Shown here piece by piece: positions 1-9,746 of a stretch of 64,000 nucleotides of DNA (its first letter is position 1; every line of letters starts with the position of its first letter). The position numbers were made by a program, and so were the translations under genes. The stretch comes from Phyllobacteriaceae bacterium (lineage in GTDB: Bacteria; Pseudomonadota; Alphaproteobacteria; Rhizobiales; Rhizobiaceae), in NCBI GenBank assembly GCA_002708825.1, contig PAPF01000023.1, forward strand, positions 62,001-126,000, read 5' to 3'. The notes under the pieces were generated by a model. That model ran no database searches. It saw only the letters and a program-made list of their open reading frames with translations, and was not told where the DNA came from.

Positions 1-1
1 C

Positions 2-184
2 GCGCTTTGCCTCCTGCTGATCGCCACCATGGCATCTGCCTGCGGACGCCGCTCCACGCTGGAAACGCCCTACGAGGCGTCCGTTCGCGAAGCGAAGGAA
101 GCCCGCAGGACCGGCGAGCAGGCTGCCGCTCCGGAAAAACCGGTTGCCGACAAGCCGTTCATTCTCGATTCGCTCATCGAGTGA
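2..184 (+). CDS. lptM: LptM-like small lipoprotein, 5' truncated by the window edge
   Basis: Frame 2 reads ALCLLLIATMASACGRRSTLETPYEASVREAKEARRTGEQAAAPEKPVADKPFILDSLIE*; lipobox-like MASAC; lies directly upstream of lysA as usual for this family. Not in the ORF track because its start is outside the window. Confidence 0.7.
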   Translation, partial: ALCLLLIATMASACGRRSTLETPYEASVREAKEARRTGEQAAAPEKPVADKPFILDSLIE

Positions 185-215
185 TCCTTCTCCAGGGCCC
201 CGGAACCTTGAACCC

Positions 216-1481
216 GTGAATCACTTCCAATATCGCGACGGCGTGCTGCACGCCGAGGACGTGCCGGTGCCGGACATCGCGCGCGCCGTCGGCACGCCTT
301 TCTACGTCTATTCCACCGCCACGCTGACGCGCCACTACCAGGTCTTCGCCAAGGCTTTCGAGGGACTGGACGCCATGGTGTGCTACGCCATGAAGGCCAA
401 TTCCAATCAGGCCGTGCTGAAGACACTGGCAAATCTGGGCGCTGGCGCCGACGTGGTTTCGGAAGGCGAACTGCGCCGCGCGCTCGCCGCCGGCATCCCC
501 GCCAGCCGCATCGTCTTCTCTGGCGTCGGCAAGACGGCGCAGGAGATCGACTTCGCACTTTCGACGGGCATCTGCTGCTTCAATGTCGAATCCGAGCCGG
601 AACTGGAACTGCTTTCGGCGCGCGCCACGGCGCTCGGCCATGAGGCCCGCGTCTCTCTGCGCATAAACCCGGACGTGGACGCGAAGACCCACAAGAAGAT
701 TTCCACCGGCAAGGCCGAGAACAAGTTCGGCATTCCCTGGCAGCGCGCCCGCGCGGTCTATGCCGAGGCGGCCACCCTGCCCGGCATCCGCGTCTCCGGC
801 ATCGACATGCATATCGGCAGCCAGATCACCGAGTTGCAGCCCTTTGACGACGCCTTCGCCCTGCTGACCGAACTGGTCCAGACCCTGCGTCAGGATGGCC
901 ATGAAATCGAGCATGTCGATCTCGGCGGCGGGCTCGGCATCCCCTACAAGGACGACAACAATCCGCCCCCGCTTCCCGAACACTACGCCGAAGTGGTCCG
1001 CAAGCATGTCACCCAGCTTGGCCTGAAGGCCATCTTCGAACCCGGCCGGCTCATCGCGGGCAATGCCGGCATCCTCGTCACGCAGGTCATCTACGTGAAG
1101 GAAGGCGACGCCAAGAATTTCGTCATCGTCGATGCGGGCATGAACGACCTCATCCGCCCCACGCTCTACGACGCCCATCACGAGATCTATCCGGTCGAAC
1201 AGAAAGCGGCCACCGCATCGCGCATCACCGCCGACATCGTCGGCCCGGTCTGCGAGACCGGCGACTACATGGCGCACGACCGCGAGATGCCGCGTGTCGC
1301 TTCCGGCGACCTGCTGTCCATCGGTTCCGCCGGTGCCTATGGCGCGGTTCAGGCGTCCACCTACAATTCCCGCCCGCTGGTCCCCGAAGTCCTCGTCAAT
1401 GGCGACCGCTTCCACGTCATCCGTCCGCGCCCGTCCCATGACGCGCTGATCGGCCTCGATTCCGTGCCGGACTGGCTCTGA
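216..1481 (+). CDS. lysA: diaminopimelate decarboxylase
   Basis: ORF 144..1481; GTG at 216 gives MNHFQYRDGVLHAEDVPVPDIA; YAMKAN (PLP lysine), HIGSQI, GGGLGIPY motifs. Confidence 0.95.
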   Translation: MNHFQYRDGVLHAEDVPVPDIARAVGTPFYVYSTATLTRHYQVFAKAFEGLDAMVCYAMKANSNQAVLKTLANLGAGADVVSEGELRRALAAGIPASRIVFSGVGKTAQEIDFALSTGICCFNVESEPELELLSARATALGHEARVSLRINPDVDAKTHKKISTGKAENKFGIPWQRARAVYAEAATLPGIRVSGIDMHIGSQITELQPFDDAFALLTELVQTLRQDGHEIEHVDLGGGLGIPYKDDNNPPPLPEHYAEVVRKHVTQLGLKAIFEPGRLIAGNAGILVTQVIYVKEGDAKNFVIVDAGMNDLIRPTLYDAHHEIYPVEQKAATASRITADIVGPVCETGDYMAHDREMPRVASGDLLSIGSAGAYGAVQASTYNSRPLVPEVLVNGDRFHVIRPRPSHDALIGLDSVPDWL

Positions 1482-1590
1482 CCGCCGGCACGGGAAAAGA
1501 CGGAACTTCACGTTTGCGTGCAGCGGCCTCGCCTTTGGCACAATTTCCGCTATCCTCATCGTGTGAGGACCGGCGGATGGCCCGCCGGCA

Positions 1591-4212
1591 ATGCGGAAGG
1601 ACGGCATGGAGACCACGGCAGGCCTCTTGGAACGCCTGAAACGCACACGCGGCATCGTGCGCCTTGTCATGATCGTCGAGCGCCTGTGGCCGCTGGTCCT
1701 GCCGCTCGTCATCATTGCCACGCTGTTTGCCGCTGTCTCCTGGTTCGGCCTGTTCCGGATCGTGCCGGATTGGGCCCGCCTCGCGGTCGCCGGCGTCTTC
1801 GCCCTTGCCGGGCTGGCTTCCCTCTATCCGCTGTCGCACATGCGCTGGCCGCGCGCCGGCGAGATCGACCACCGCATCGAGCGGGCCAACGCCCTGCTGC
1901 ACCGCCCCGTCACCACGCAGACCGACCGGATCGCCGCGGTCAGCCGCGATCCCTTCGCCGAGGCGCTGTGGCGCGAGCACCAGAAGCGCATCGCCGCCGG
2001 GCTTGACCGGCTGTCGTCGGGCGCCCCGCGCACCGGCATTCCCGCCCGCGATCCATGGGCCCTGCGCGCCATTCCGGCCCTGCTGCTGGCCGGTGCCTTC
2101 GCCTTCTCGTTCGGTCCCGGAGGCGGCTCGCTGGTCGATGCCTTTTCGGCGCGTGGCGGCGTGCCCGCCATTCCGCCGCGCGTCGACGCCTGGGTCACGC
2201 CGCCGGCCTATACCGGCCGCGCTCCGGTCTTCCTGACCGCCGAGGCCAACCGTGGCGAAACGCAATTCACGGTGCCCGAAGGCTCGAAGGCCGTCGTCCG
2301 CGTCACCGGCGGGTCGGTTGCCGAGGAACTGACCTTCCTCCGTTCGGGAGCCACGGCAGAACGCATCATCGAGCCGGAGGGTCCGGCCGCGGGCCAGGTC
2401 ACGCCGTCCGGTGCCTCGGGATCCGTCGCGCGCCAGTTCACCCTGACGCTTGAAGACGATGGCGCTCTGCGCCTGTCCACCGGAGAAAGCGCGGTCAATG
2501 ACTGGGCTTTCACCGTCATTCCCGACCAGCCGCCGCAGGTCGCGCTTTCGGGCGATCCCAAGCGTGAACCGAACGGCGCCTTCACGCTCTCCTACACGGT
2601 CAGCGACGATTACGGCGTCCAGTCCGGCGAAACCCTGTTTGAACTGGCCGGCGAACAGGCGCCGAATGCCCGGCCGCTCTACGATGCCCCGGAAATGCCG
2701 CTCACCCTGCCGCGCGGACGCGAGGGCGAGGCCGAGACAACAACGGTGATGGCGGAGCATCCCTGGGCTGGCGCGCCGGCGCGCATGCGCCTGAAGGTGA
2801 CCGATGCCGCAGGGCAGGAGGGCATGTCGGAACCGCTCGCCCTGACCATGCCGGAACGCGTCTTCACCAATCCGCTCGCCCGGGCAGTGATCGAGCAGCG
2901 GCGGATCCTGGCGCTCGATGCCAACCGCAAGCAGAGGGTCCTCCTTCTTCTCGACTCGGTTACCCTCAGGCCCGAGGACACCTTCTCCAACATGTCGCAT
3001 TATCTCGGGTTGATGGCGCTGCGCACCCGCCTGGATCTTGCCGAAAGCGACGATGCCCTGCGCGAAACCGTCGACTACATGTGGGAACTGGCCGTCCAGA
3101 TCGAGGATGGCGACCTGACCGACGCCGAAAGGCGCCTGCGGGATGCCCAGCAGGCCCTGCGCGACGCACTGGAAAACGGCGCCAGCGACGAGGAGATCGA
3201 ACGCCGCATTGCCGAACTGCGCGAGGCGCTCAACGAATTCCTTCGCGAATTCGCCGAGCGCGCGCAGCAGGACCCGAACATGGCGCAGCAGATGCCGCAA
3301 GACATGCAGCAGCTCAACCAGTCCGATCTCGACCGCATGCTCCAGCAGATGGAAGACCTCGCGAAATCCGGGCAGCGCGAACAGGCCGAACAGCTTCTCT
3401 CCCAGCTTGAGAACATGATGCGCAACCTGCAGGCAGGCCGGCAGCAGGAAGGCCAGCAGGGCCAGCAGGGCCAGATGCGCGAGCAGATGAACCGCCTTGG
3501 CGAACTCATGCGCCGTCAGCAGGAAATGATGAACGAGACCTTCCGCCTCGACCAGATGCAGCGCGGCGAACAGGGTCAGCAAGGACAGCAGCGCCAGGGC
3601 CAGCAAGGCCAGAGGGGCCAGCAGGGCCAGCGCAGCGAACAGGGCCGCCAGCAGGGGCAGCAGGGCCAGGGCGGCCAGCAGCCCGGTCAGGGCCAGGGCG
3701 GAATGACGCCGGACGAACTGGCAGAGGCCCTGCGCGGCCTGCAGGAAGGCCAGGGCCGGTTGCGCGGTGAACTGGGCCAGCTCATGGAAGACCTGCGCGG
3801 CATGGGCATCGAACCCGGCGAGGGCTTCGGCGAGGCGCAGGACCGGATGGGCCAGGCCGGCCGGGCACTGGGCGAGGCCGACGGTGAACAGGCCGTCGGC
3901 CGTCAGGGCGAGGCACTCGAAGCCATGCGCCGCGGCGCCCAGGACATGATGAACCAGATGCAGCAGCAGGCCCAGCAGAATGGCCAGGGCGGCGGCGAGC
4001 CGGGCGGCAACAACCGCGCCGACGACCGCGATCCGCTCGGCCGGCCGCGCGCCACCACCGGCCCGGATTTCGGCAACACCGTGAAAGTGCCCGACGAGAT
4101 CGACGCCCAGCGTGCCCGTGAAATTCTCGAAGCCATCCGCAAGCGTCTGGGCAACGCGCTGTCACCCCAGCTTGAAAAGGAATACCTGGAACGGCTGCTG
4201 GACCTGCAATGA
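1591..4212 (+). CDS. TIGR02302/DUF4175 family membrane protein with Gln-rich low-complexity C-terminal region
   Basis: 873 aa ORF; N-terminal hydrophobic segments, then long QQGQQGQ-type repeats; position after lysA as in alphaproteobacteria. Confidence 0.8.
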   Translation: MRKDGMETTAGLLERLKRTRGIVRLVMIVERLWPLVLPLVIIATLFAAVSWFGLFRIVPDWARLAVAGVFALAGLASLYPLSHMRWPRAGEIDHRIERANALLHRPVTTQTDRIAAVSRDPFAEALWREHQKRIAAGLDRLSSGAPRTGIPARDPWALRAIPALLLAGAFAFSFGPGGGSLVDAFSARGGVPAIPPRVDAWVTPPAYTGRAPVFLTAEANRGETQFTVPEGSKAVVRVTGGSVAEELTFLRSGATAERIIEPEGPAAGQVTPSGASGSVARQFTLTLEDDGALRLSTGESAVNDWAFTVIPDQPPQVALSGDPKREPNGAFTLSYTVSDDYGVQSGETLFELAGEQAPNARPLYDAPEMPLTLPRGREGEAETTTVMAEHPWAGAPARMRLKVTDAAGQEGMSEPLALTMPERVFTNPLARAVIEQRRILALDANRKQRVLLLLDSVTLRPEDTFSNMSHYLGLMALRTRLDLAESDDALRETVDYMWELAVQIEDGDLTDAERRLRDAQQALRDALENGASDEEIERRIAELREALNEFLREFAERAQQDPNMAQQMPQDMQQLNQSDLDRMLQQMEDLAKSGQREQAEQLLSQLENMMRNLQAGRQQEGQQGQQGQMREQMNRLGELMRRQQEMMNETFRLDQMQRGEQGQQGQQRQGQQGQRGQQGQRSEQGRQQGQQGQGGQQPGQGQGGMTPDELAEALRGLQEGQGRLRGELGQLMEDLRGMGIEPGEGFGEAQDRMGQAGRALGEADGEQAVGRQGEALEAMRRGAQDMMNQMQQQAQQNGQGGGEPGGNNRADDRDPLGRPRATTGPDFGNTVKVPDEIDAQRAREILEAIRKRLGNALSPQLEKEYLERLLDLQ

Positions 4213-4580
4213 GCGATCTGGCGGCACCGGTGCCCATCCTCCGGATTTTCGACGAGGCCCGGGCGCGCGGTTTCTATTGCAGCTATCTCGGCTTTGAAGT
4301 CGTCTTCGAACATCGGTTCGAACCCGGTCTGCCACTCTATATGGAAGTCCGCCGGGACCAATCAGTGCTGCATCTGTCGGAACATCATGGCGATGCATCG
4401 CCCGGCGCCCATATCCGCATGTCTGTCAGAGATCTCGATGCGCTTCTGCACGACCTTCTGGCGAAGGATTATCGCCACCTTCGTCCGGGCATCATCGCTC
4501 AGCCTTGGGGCATGCGGGAGATGACACTGACCGATCCGTTCGCGAACCGGCTGACCTTTTGCGAGACGATGCAGGGCTGA
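4209..4580 (+). CDS. glyoxalase superfamily (VOC/bleomycin-resistance-like) protein
   Basis: VPILRIFDEARARGFYCSYLGFEVVFEHRFEPGLPLYMEVRR; ATGA overlap with upstream gene. Confidence 0.8.
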   Translation: MSDLAAPVPILRIFDEARARGFYCSYLGFEVVFEHRFEPGLPLYMEVRRDQSVLHLSEHHGDASPGAHIRMSVRDLDALLHDLLAKDYRHLRPGIIAQPWGMREMTLTDPFANRLTFCETMQG

Positions 4581-4584
4581 AGGT

Positions 4585-4950
4585 TCAGGCAGCAAGCGCG
4601 CCGGCAACGGCCAAGCGGATTTCCGCCAGCGTGAACGGCTTCGGCACCACGTCGATGATGACCTCGCTGAGGTCGGATGCCCTTTCCCGCTGTTCGGCAT
4701 AGCCCGTCATCAGCAGGATCTTCAGGCCGGGGAAATCCCGCGCCGCAGTCTTGGCCATCTCGATCCCGTCCAGCACCGGCATGCGGATATCCGAGAGCAC
4801 GAGGTCGAAACCGCCCGATTCGTCTGTCAGGATCGAAAGGCCGATCTCGCCATCCTCGGCCGTTTCCACGTCATGACCGTCGACGCCGAGCGCGCGCGCG
4901 GTGAAGGTACGGACCGAATCGTCATCTTCGACAAGCAGGATCCTGGCCAT
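4585..4950 (-). CDS. single-domain response regulator (CpdR-like receiver)
   Basis: MARILLVEDDDSVRTF...DLVLSDIRMPVLDGIEMA...PKPFTLAEIRLAV; receiver domain only. Confidence 0.85.
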   Translation of the reverse strand: MARILLVEDDDSVRTFTARALGVDGHDVETAEDGEIGLSILTDESGGFDLVLSDIRMPVLDGIEMAKTAARDFPGLKILLMTGYAEQRERASDLSEVIIDVVPKPFTLAEIRLAVAGALAA

Positions 4951-4960
4951 TTTTCGTCTC

Positions 4961-5506
4961 TCAAGCCTCGTCCTTGATGAACCCGACATAGGGCAGTTCG
5001 CGGAAGGCGTGGCCGGCATCCATGCCGTAGCCGACCACGAAATAGTCCGGGCAATCGAACCCGGTGAAATCCGCGTCGATGTCGTTTGTGCGCCGCATCC
5101 GCTTGTCCAGCAGCACGGCGATGGACACCGACCGGGCGCCGCGCGACAGCATCAGGTCGCGGGTGTATTTCAGTGTCTTGCCGGATTCCAGGATATCGTC
5201 GATCAGCAGGATGTCGCGGCCGGAGACATCGTTGTCGATGTCGCGCAGCACCTTGATTTCGCCGGATGTGCGGCCTGCGCCATAGGAGGAGATCATGATG
5301 AACTCCACCTCCGGCGCCACGCCCACGTCATGCATGGCGCGGATCAGGTCCGCGGCAAAGATGAACGAGCCCTTCAGCACCGATATGACAAGCAGGTCCC
5401 TGAAGTCGCGCCCGGCGATCTCCTTGGCCAGTTCCAGATTGCGCCGCGCGATGGTCGATGCGCTGTAGAGCACCTCGATCTGCTTGCCCCTGACCGTCTG
5501 CATCAT
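4961..5506 (-). CDS. hpt: hypoxanthine phosphoribosyltransferase
   Basis: DILLIDDILESGKTLKYTRDLM PRPP motif; VLYSASTIARRNLELAKEIAG. Confidence 0.93.
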   Translation of the reverse strand: MMQTVRGKQIEVLYSASTIARRNLELAKEIAGRDFRDLLVISVLKGSFIFAADLIRAMHDVGVAPEVEFIMISSYGAGRTSGEIKVLRDIDNDVSGRDILLIDDILESGKTLKYTRDLMLSRGARSVSIAVLLDKRMRRTNDIDADFTGFDCPDYFVVGYGMDAGHAFRELPYVGFIKDEA

Positions 5507-6213
5507 CCGTCCCCTGATCTTGCCAGGCGCACCGACACCCGCTCCACGCCCATATTAGGCGCCGCCACGCGGCCGGAAAAGAGGTGGCTGCCACCCGGTG
5601 CCAGCCCTTCGCGGCTTGTCCCCAGCTTGTATTGCGTCAGCGATCCGTCCTTCGCATGCACCGAAACGAGCAGTGCCGGGAGAATTGCCGCGCTTGCGCC
5701 ACGGTTTTCGATCCGCGTATCGATCCGGAGCAACGGCTGACCCTTCTGCGCTTCCATGCGCGAATCGAGCGATGCGATGACAAGCGGCTCGTCCGTTCCG
5801 CCCGTGAAAAGGGCATGCCCGCCATTGATCCAGAAGGCAGCGCCCGCCACGATGAAACCGGTGACCTTGAGGATGCGCCCGGCCAGCGGCTCGCGTGAAC
5901 CGGAATCGTCCGCCGGCGATGGCGCGCTGCGCAGCATGGCCAGGCCGTCGGATGCGGCCGGCGCGCCAGGGCGGCCGATGCGCCGCAAACCCGCCTCGCC
6001 CGCCCTTCGCGAAGCGTTCACTGCACGGTCCGTATTGGTATCGCCCGCCGTTTCGTAGCCCACGAGTTCGGCATCGTCGCGCAAGCCAGGCTCCGCGCGC
6101 CTGGCGGCCCCGCCGTGCAGGTCCAGGATTTCGCCTTCCAGCGGCGGATGCATGGTCCCTTGCGGCATCGTCTGCGCCTGATTCTCCCTTTTTACGATGT
6201 GTCGCGCGGCCAT
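5503..6213 (-). CDS. hypothetical membrane protein with a DUF3426-like C-terminal region
   Basis: One TM segment (ILKVTGFIVAGAAFWINGGHALF), then LDSRMEAQKGQPLLRIDTRIENRGASAAILPALLVSVHAKDG; ATG at 6213. Confidence 0.6.
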   Translation of the reverse strand: MAARHIVKRENQAQTMPQGTMHPPLEGEILDLHGGAARRAEPGLRDDAELVGYETAGDTNTDRAVNASRRAGEAGLRRIGRPGAPAASDGLAMLRSAPSPADDSGSREPLAGRILKVTGFIVAGAAFWINGGHALFTGGTDEPLVIASLDSRMEAQKGQPLLRIDTRIENRGASAAILPALLVSVHAKDGSLTQYKLGTSREGLAPGGSHLFSGRVAAPNMGVERVSVRLARSGDG

Positions 6214-6221
6214 GGTGAACA

Positions 6222-6294
6222 AATGGTTAACGCGGCCTCGAATACGCCATGCTGGCAGAGGATTCTTGACCCCTCCCGTTCGGGACCGTTAACC
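6222..6294. promoter_or_regulatory. putative CtrA-like half-sites in the ftsE / 5503-6213 divergent region
   Basis: AATGGTTAACGC (6222-6233; reverse complement carries TTAACCATT) and GTTAACC (6288-6294), resembling the alphaproteobacterial CtrA half-site. Confidence 0.4.
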
Positions 6295-6366
6295 AAGACA
6301 GGGAACTGATTTGCCCGGCGGCGCAGGGTCGCGGCCGCGGCCCATCCGGTGAAGGAAACAGGCGGC

Positions 6367-7026
6367 GTGATCCGTTTCGAGAACGTGGGACTGAGATACG
6401 GCATGGGACCGGAGATCCTGCGCGATGTCTCCTTCCATCTGCCGGAGAGATCGTTCCAGTTTCTCACCGGCCCGTCGGGCGCCGGCAAGACCACGCTGTT
6501 GCGCCTGCTGTTCCTGTCGCTCAAGCCCACGCGCGGTCTCATCACGGTCTTCGGCAAGGATCGCACCCGCATCACCCGGGCGGAACTGCCGCATCTGCGC
6601 CGCCGCATCGGCGTCGTGTTCCAGGATTTTCGCCTGCTGGACCACATGACGACATGGGAAAACGTGGCGTTGCCCTTGCGCATTCGCGGGCGCGAGGAGG
6701 CAAGCTACCGCAACGACGTCACCGAACTGCTGAAATGGGTCGGCCTGGGCGACCGCATGCACGTGCTCCCCCCCGTTCTCTCCGGTGGTGAGAAGCAGCG
6801 TGCGGCCATCGCCCGCGCCCTCATCGAACAGCCGGAAATCCTGCTCGCCGACGAACCGACCGGCAATGTGGACCCCCCCATGGCGCGGCGCCTGCTGCGC
6901 CTTTTCATCGAACTGAACCGGTCCGGCACGGCGGTTGTCATCGCCACGCACGACCTGTCCCTGATGAACCAGGTGGACGCCCGGCGCATGATCCTCGCCG
7001 ACGGGAGGCTGGACATCTATGACTGA
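6367..7026 (+). CDS. ftsE: cell division ATP-binding protein FtsE
   Basis: GPSGAGKTTLL Walker A, LSGGEKQRAAIARAL signature, DEPTGN Walker B; GTG at 6367 gives MIRFENVGLRYG. Confidence 0.93.
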   Translation: MIRFENVGLRYGMGPEILRDVSFHLPERSFQFLTGPSGAGKTTLLRLLFLSLKPTRGLITVFGKDRTRITRAELPHLRRRIGVVFQDFRLLDHMTTWENVALPLRIRGREEASYRNDVTELLKWVGLGDRMHVLPPVLSGGEKQRAAIARALIEQPEILLADEPTGNVDPPMARRLLRLFIELNRSGTAVVIATHDLSLMNQVDARRMILADGRLDIYD

Positions 7027-8056
7027 AGGGTCAAAGCCGGCAAACCGCCCGCCCGTACCGGCGGGCAAACGCGAGGCGTCCCGCCTGCCGAAACTGCCCG
7101 ACCTGCCCGTGCGCGCCGTCCCGCGCGTGCTCAACACGCGCGCCCGCCGGCCGACGCCGATCGTCCCCTCGGGCAATGTTGCCGGCCGCGCCCTCGTCTT
7201 CGTCATCGCCATCATGACATTCCTGTCATGCCTCACGCTTGGCGCGGTGACCCTCGTTCGCGACACGGCATCGGGCTGGCAGAGCCAGATCGCCCGCGAG
7301 GCGACCATCCAGATCCGCCCCGGCGAGGGTATCGACATGGAGGACGCCCTGGCGCGGGCCGCGGCCATGGCCCAGACCTTCGACGGTGTCCGCGCGGCCA
7401 CGATCGTCGACCGGGAGGCAACCGCGCGGCTTCTGGAACCCTGGCTTGGCAGCGGCCTCGACATCGATGAATTGCCCGTTCCCCGCCTTGTCGTCGTCAC
7501 CATTGACGAGACCGACCCGCCGGATTTCGCGGCCATGCGCGAGACATTGTCCGGCACCATCCCCAACCTGTCGCTGGACGATCATCGCACCTGGGTGGAC
7601 CGGCTGGTCTCCATGGCGCGGACCACCGTTTCCATCGGGGTCGCCGTCCTTGTCCTGATGCTGTCGGCCACCGTCCTGACCGTGGTCTTCGCCACCCGCG
7701 GCGCAATGGCCGGCAATGACCATATCATCGAGGTCCTGCATTTCGTTGGCGCCGAAGGCAAGTTCATCGCCGTGGAGTTCCGCCGCCACTTCCTCGCGGT
7801 GGGTCTCAAGGGCGCGGCGATCGGCGGCATCCTGGCGGTCGCCGTCTTCCTGCTGGGCTCGTGGTGGTCGGCCAGCAACCTGGCCACGCCGGAAGCAGCC
7901 CAGGCGACCGCGCTGTTCGGCTCGTTCGGCATCGGCCTCGCCGGATATCTCGGCGTCATCGCCATTGTCATCCTCATCGCCCTCCTGACCGCGCTGACCA
8001 CCCATTACACCGTGCTGACCAGCCTCAGCGACCTCGACACCACGGCCGGCGAATGA
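7019..8056 (+). CDS. ftsX: cell division protein FtsX (ABC permease)
   Basis: Overlaps ftsE; FtsX-like topology, HIIEVLHFVGAEGKFIAVEFRRHF. Confidence 0.88.
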   Translation: MTEGSKPANRPPVPAGKREASRLPKLPDLPVRAVPRVLNTRARRPTPIVPSGNVAGRALVFVIAIMTFLSCLTLGAVTLVRDTASGWQSQIAREATIQIRPGEGIDMEDALARAAAMAQTFDGVRAATIVDREATARLLEPWLGSGLDIDELPVPRLVVVTIDETDPPDFAAMRETLSGTIPNLSLDDHRTWVDRLVSMARTTVSIGVAVLVLMLSATVLTVVFATRGAMAGNDHIIEVLHFVGAEGKFIAVEFRRHFLAVGLKGAAIGGILAVAVFLLGSWWSASNLATPEAAQATALFGSFGIGLAGYLGVIAIVILIALLTALTTHYTVLTSLSDLDTTAGE

Positions 8057-8144
8057 TCTGCCAGGATTTTCAGCGCCGTCTGATATGCCTGAATTGCCGC
8101 TTTTCCGGCTATTCAATGCCGCAATTGGCCTGTATCGAAGGATC

Positions 8145-8852
8145 ATGAACGCGAACGAGGAGCCCGCCGGCCCGGCCGTGACCGTGGCAGTACAGGGCAG
8201 GATCGAAGGGAGCGGAACGATCCGCCGCCTGCGCCGCATCTGGCGCTACACCTTTCTTGCCACCTTGGTCGTGGCTGCTGTCTTTGTTGCCGGCTTCGCC
8301 TTCTTCGTTGACGCTGTCGGCCGCATGGCGCCACCTGGCGGCATGAGCCGCGCCGACGGGATCATCGTGCTCACCGGCGGCTATCACCGCCTCGACACGG
8401 CCGTCTCCCTGCTGGAAAAGGGCCAGGGCAAGCGCCTGCTCATTTCCGGTGTCAATCCGGTGACGACCCGCACCAGCCTGCGCCAGGCCACCGGCGCCCG
8501 CAGCGCCATCTTCAACTGCTGCATCGACATCGACATCGAGGCGCTCGACACCATCGGCAATGCCGCCGAAAGCGCCAAGTGGCTGGAGCGCAATGGCTAC
8601 AGGAGCGTGATCCTGGTGACCAACAACTACCACATGCCGCGCTCGATGGTGGAATTGAAGCGTACCGCCCGCGACATCGAGATCGTACCCTGGCCCGTGG
8701 TCAACACGCCGATGGAGGATGGCCGCTGGATGACCAAGCCGGCCGCCATGCGCGTGCTCATCACCGAATACGCCAAGTATGTGGCTGCCCTGGCACGCGG
8801 CGTCCTGCCGGTGCGCGATTCCTCGCCCATGATGAGCGCATCGGCGCGTTGA
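8145..8852 (+). CDS. YdcF family (DUF218) protein
   Basis: ADGIIVLTGGYHRLDTAVSLLEKGQGKRLLISGVNP...VTNNYHMPRSMVELKR. Confidence 0.88.
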   Translation: MNANEEPAGPAVTVAVQGRIEGSGTIRRLRRIWRYTFLATLVVAAVFVAGFAFFVDAVGRMAPPGGMSRADGIIVLTGGYHRLDTAVSLLEKGQGKRLLISGVNPVTTRTSLRQATGARSAIFNCCIDIDIEALDTIGNAAESAKWLERNGYRSVILVTNNYHMPRSMVELKRTARDIEIVPWPVVNTPMEDGRWMTKPAAMRVLITEYAKYVAALARGVLPVRDSSPMMSASAR

Positions 8853-8931
8853 CATCGTCCCGCTTTGCCTTTCCCGCGTCATCGTGTAATCCGGACCGAA
8901 TCCCAGTCCTCAAGACCGGTTCTGAAATCTC

Positions 8932-9735
8932 ATGATCCTTCTGCGCTCGCTCCTGTTCAACGCGGCCTTCTACGTGATGACGCTCGTCCAGATGATCGTC
9001 TACACGCCGTTCTACTTCCTGGCCCCGCGCGAAAGGGCATGGTGGGTTCCCAAGACATGGGCGAAGGTCAATCTCTGGCTGCTCGACCGGATCGGCGGCG
9101 TCAGGTCCGAGGTCACCGGCCAGGAAAACCTGCCCGATGGCGGTTATATCATCGCCCCAAAGCACCAGTCGGCATGGGACACCTTCTCCTTGCTGCCCTG
9201 GATCCCCGACGCGCTCTACATCCTCAAGCGCGAGCTGATGTGGATCCCGCTCTTCGGCTGGTATGTTGCCAAGATGCGCATGATCCCCATCGACCGCGGC
9301 AAGCGCTCGGTGGCGCTCAAGAAGGCCGTGAAGGAAGCCCGCGAGAAGATGGCCGAAGGGCGCCAGCTCCTCATCTATCCGGAAGGAACGCGCCGCCCGC
9401 CGGGCGCGGAGCCGGCCTACAAGTACGGGATCGTGGAGCTTTACGTGCAACTGAACGTGCCGGTCGTTCCCGTCGCCCATTGCGCCGGCCTCTACTGGCC
9501 GCGCCGCAAGATGCTGCGCTATCCCGGAACCATTCGCGCCCGCTTCCTGCCGCCCATTCCAGCGGGCCTGCCGCGCGAGGAGTTCCAGGCCCGGCTCCAG
9601 GCCGAGACGGAGGCCGCCTGCGACGCCTATCTCGTGGAAGCTGCGACCGGCGCGAACCCGCCGCCCATGCCCGAGACGGCCATCCGCCGCCTGCAGGAAC
9701 TGGGCATCGAGACCTCCGGGCTCCCGCGCCGCTGA
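8932..9735 (+). CDS. plsC: 1-acyl-sn-glycerol-3-phosphate acyltransferase
   Basis: HX4D motif HQSAWD and YPEGTRRPPG motif. Confidence 0.9.
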   Translation: MILLRSLLFNAAFYVMTLVQMIVYTPFYFLAPRERAWWVPKTWAKVNLWLLDRIGGVRSEVTGQENLPDGGYIIAPKHQSAWDTFSLLPWIPDALYILKRELMWIPLFGWYVAKMRMIPIDRGKRSVALKKAVKEAREKMAEGRQLLIYPEGTRRPPGAEPAYKYGIVELYVQLNVPVVPVAHCAGLYWPRRKMLRYPGTIRARFLPPIPAGLPREEFQARLQAETEAACDAYLVEAATGANPPPMPETAIRRLQELGIETSGLPRR

Positions 9736-9746
9736 CGCGGAACGTG

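Noticed and set aside
1417-3606. 729-aa minus-strand ORF
   Set aside because: Antisense shadow of the DUF4175 gene; Leu-rich composition is the complement of Gln/Glu codons (CAG/GAG). No recognisable domain.
3421-3700. CAG-rich repeats considered as a CRISPR or VNTR array
   Set aside because: No constant repeat/spacer periodicity; codon-level repeats inside an intact coding frame.
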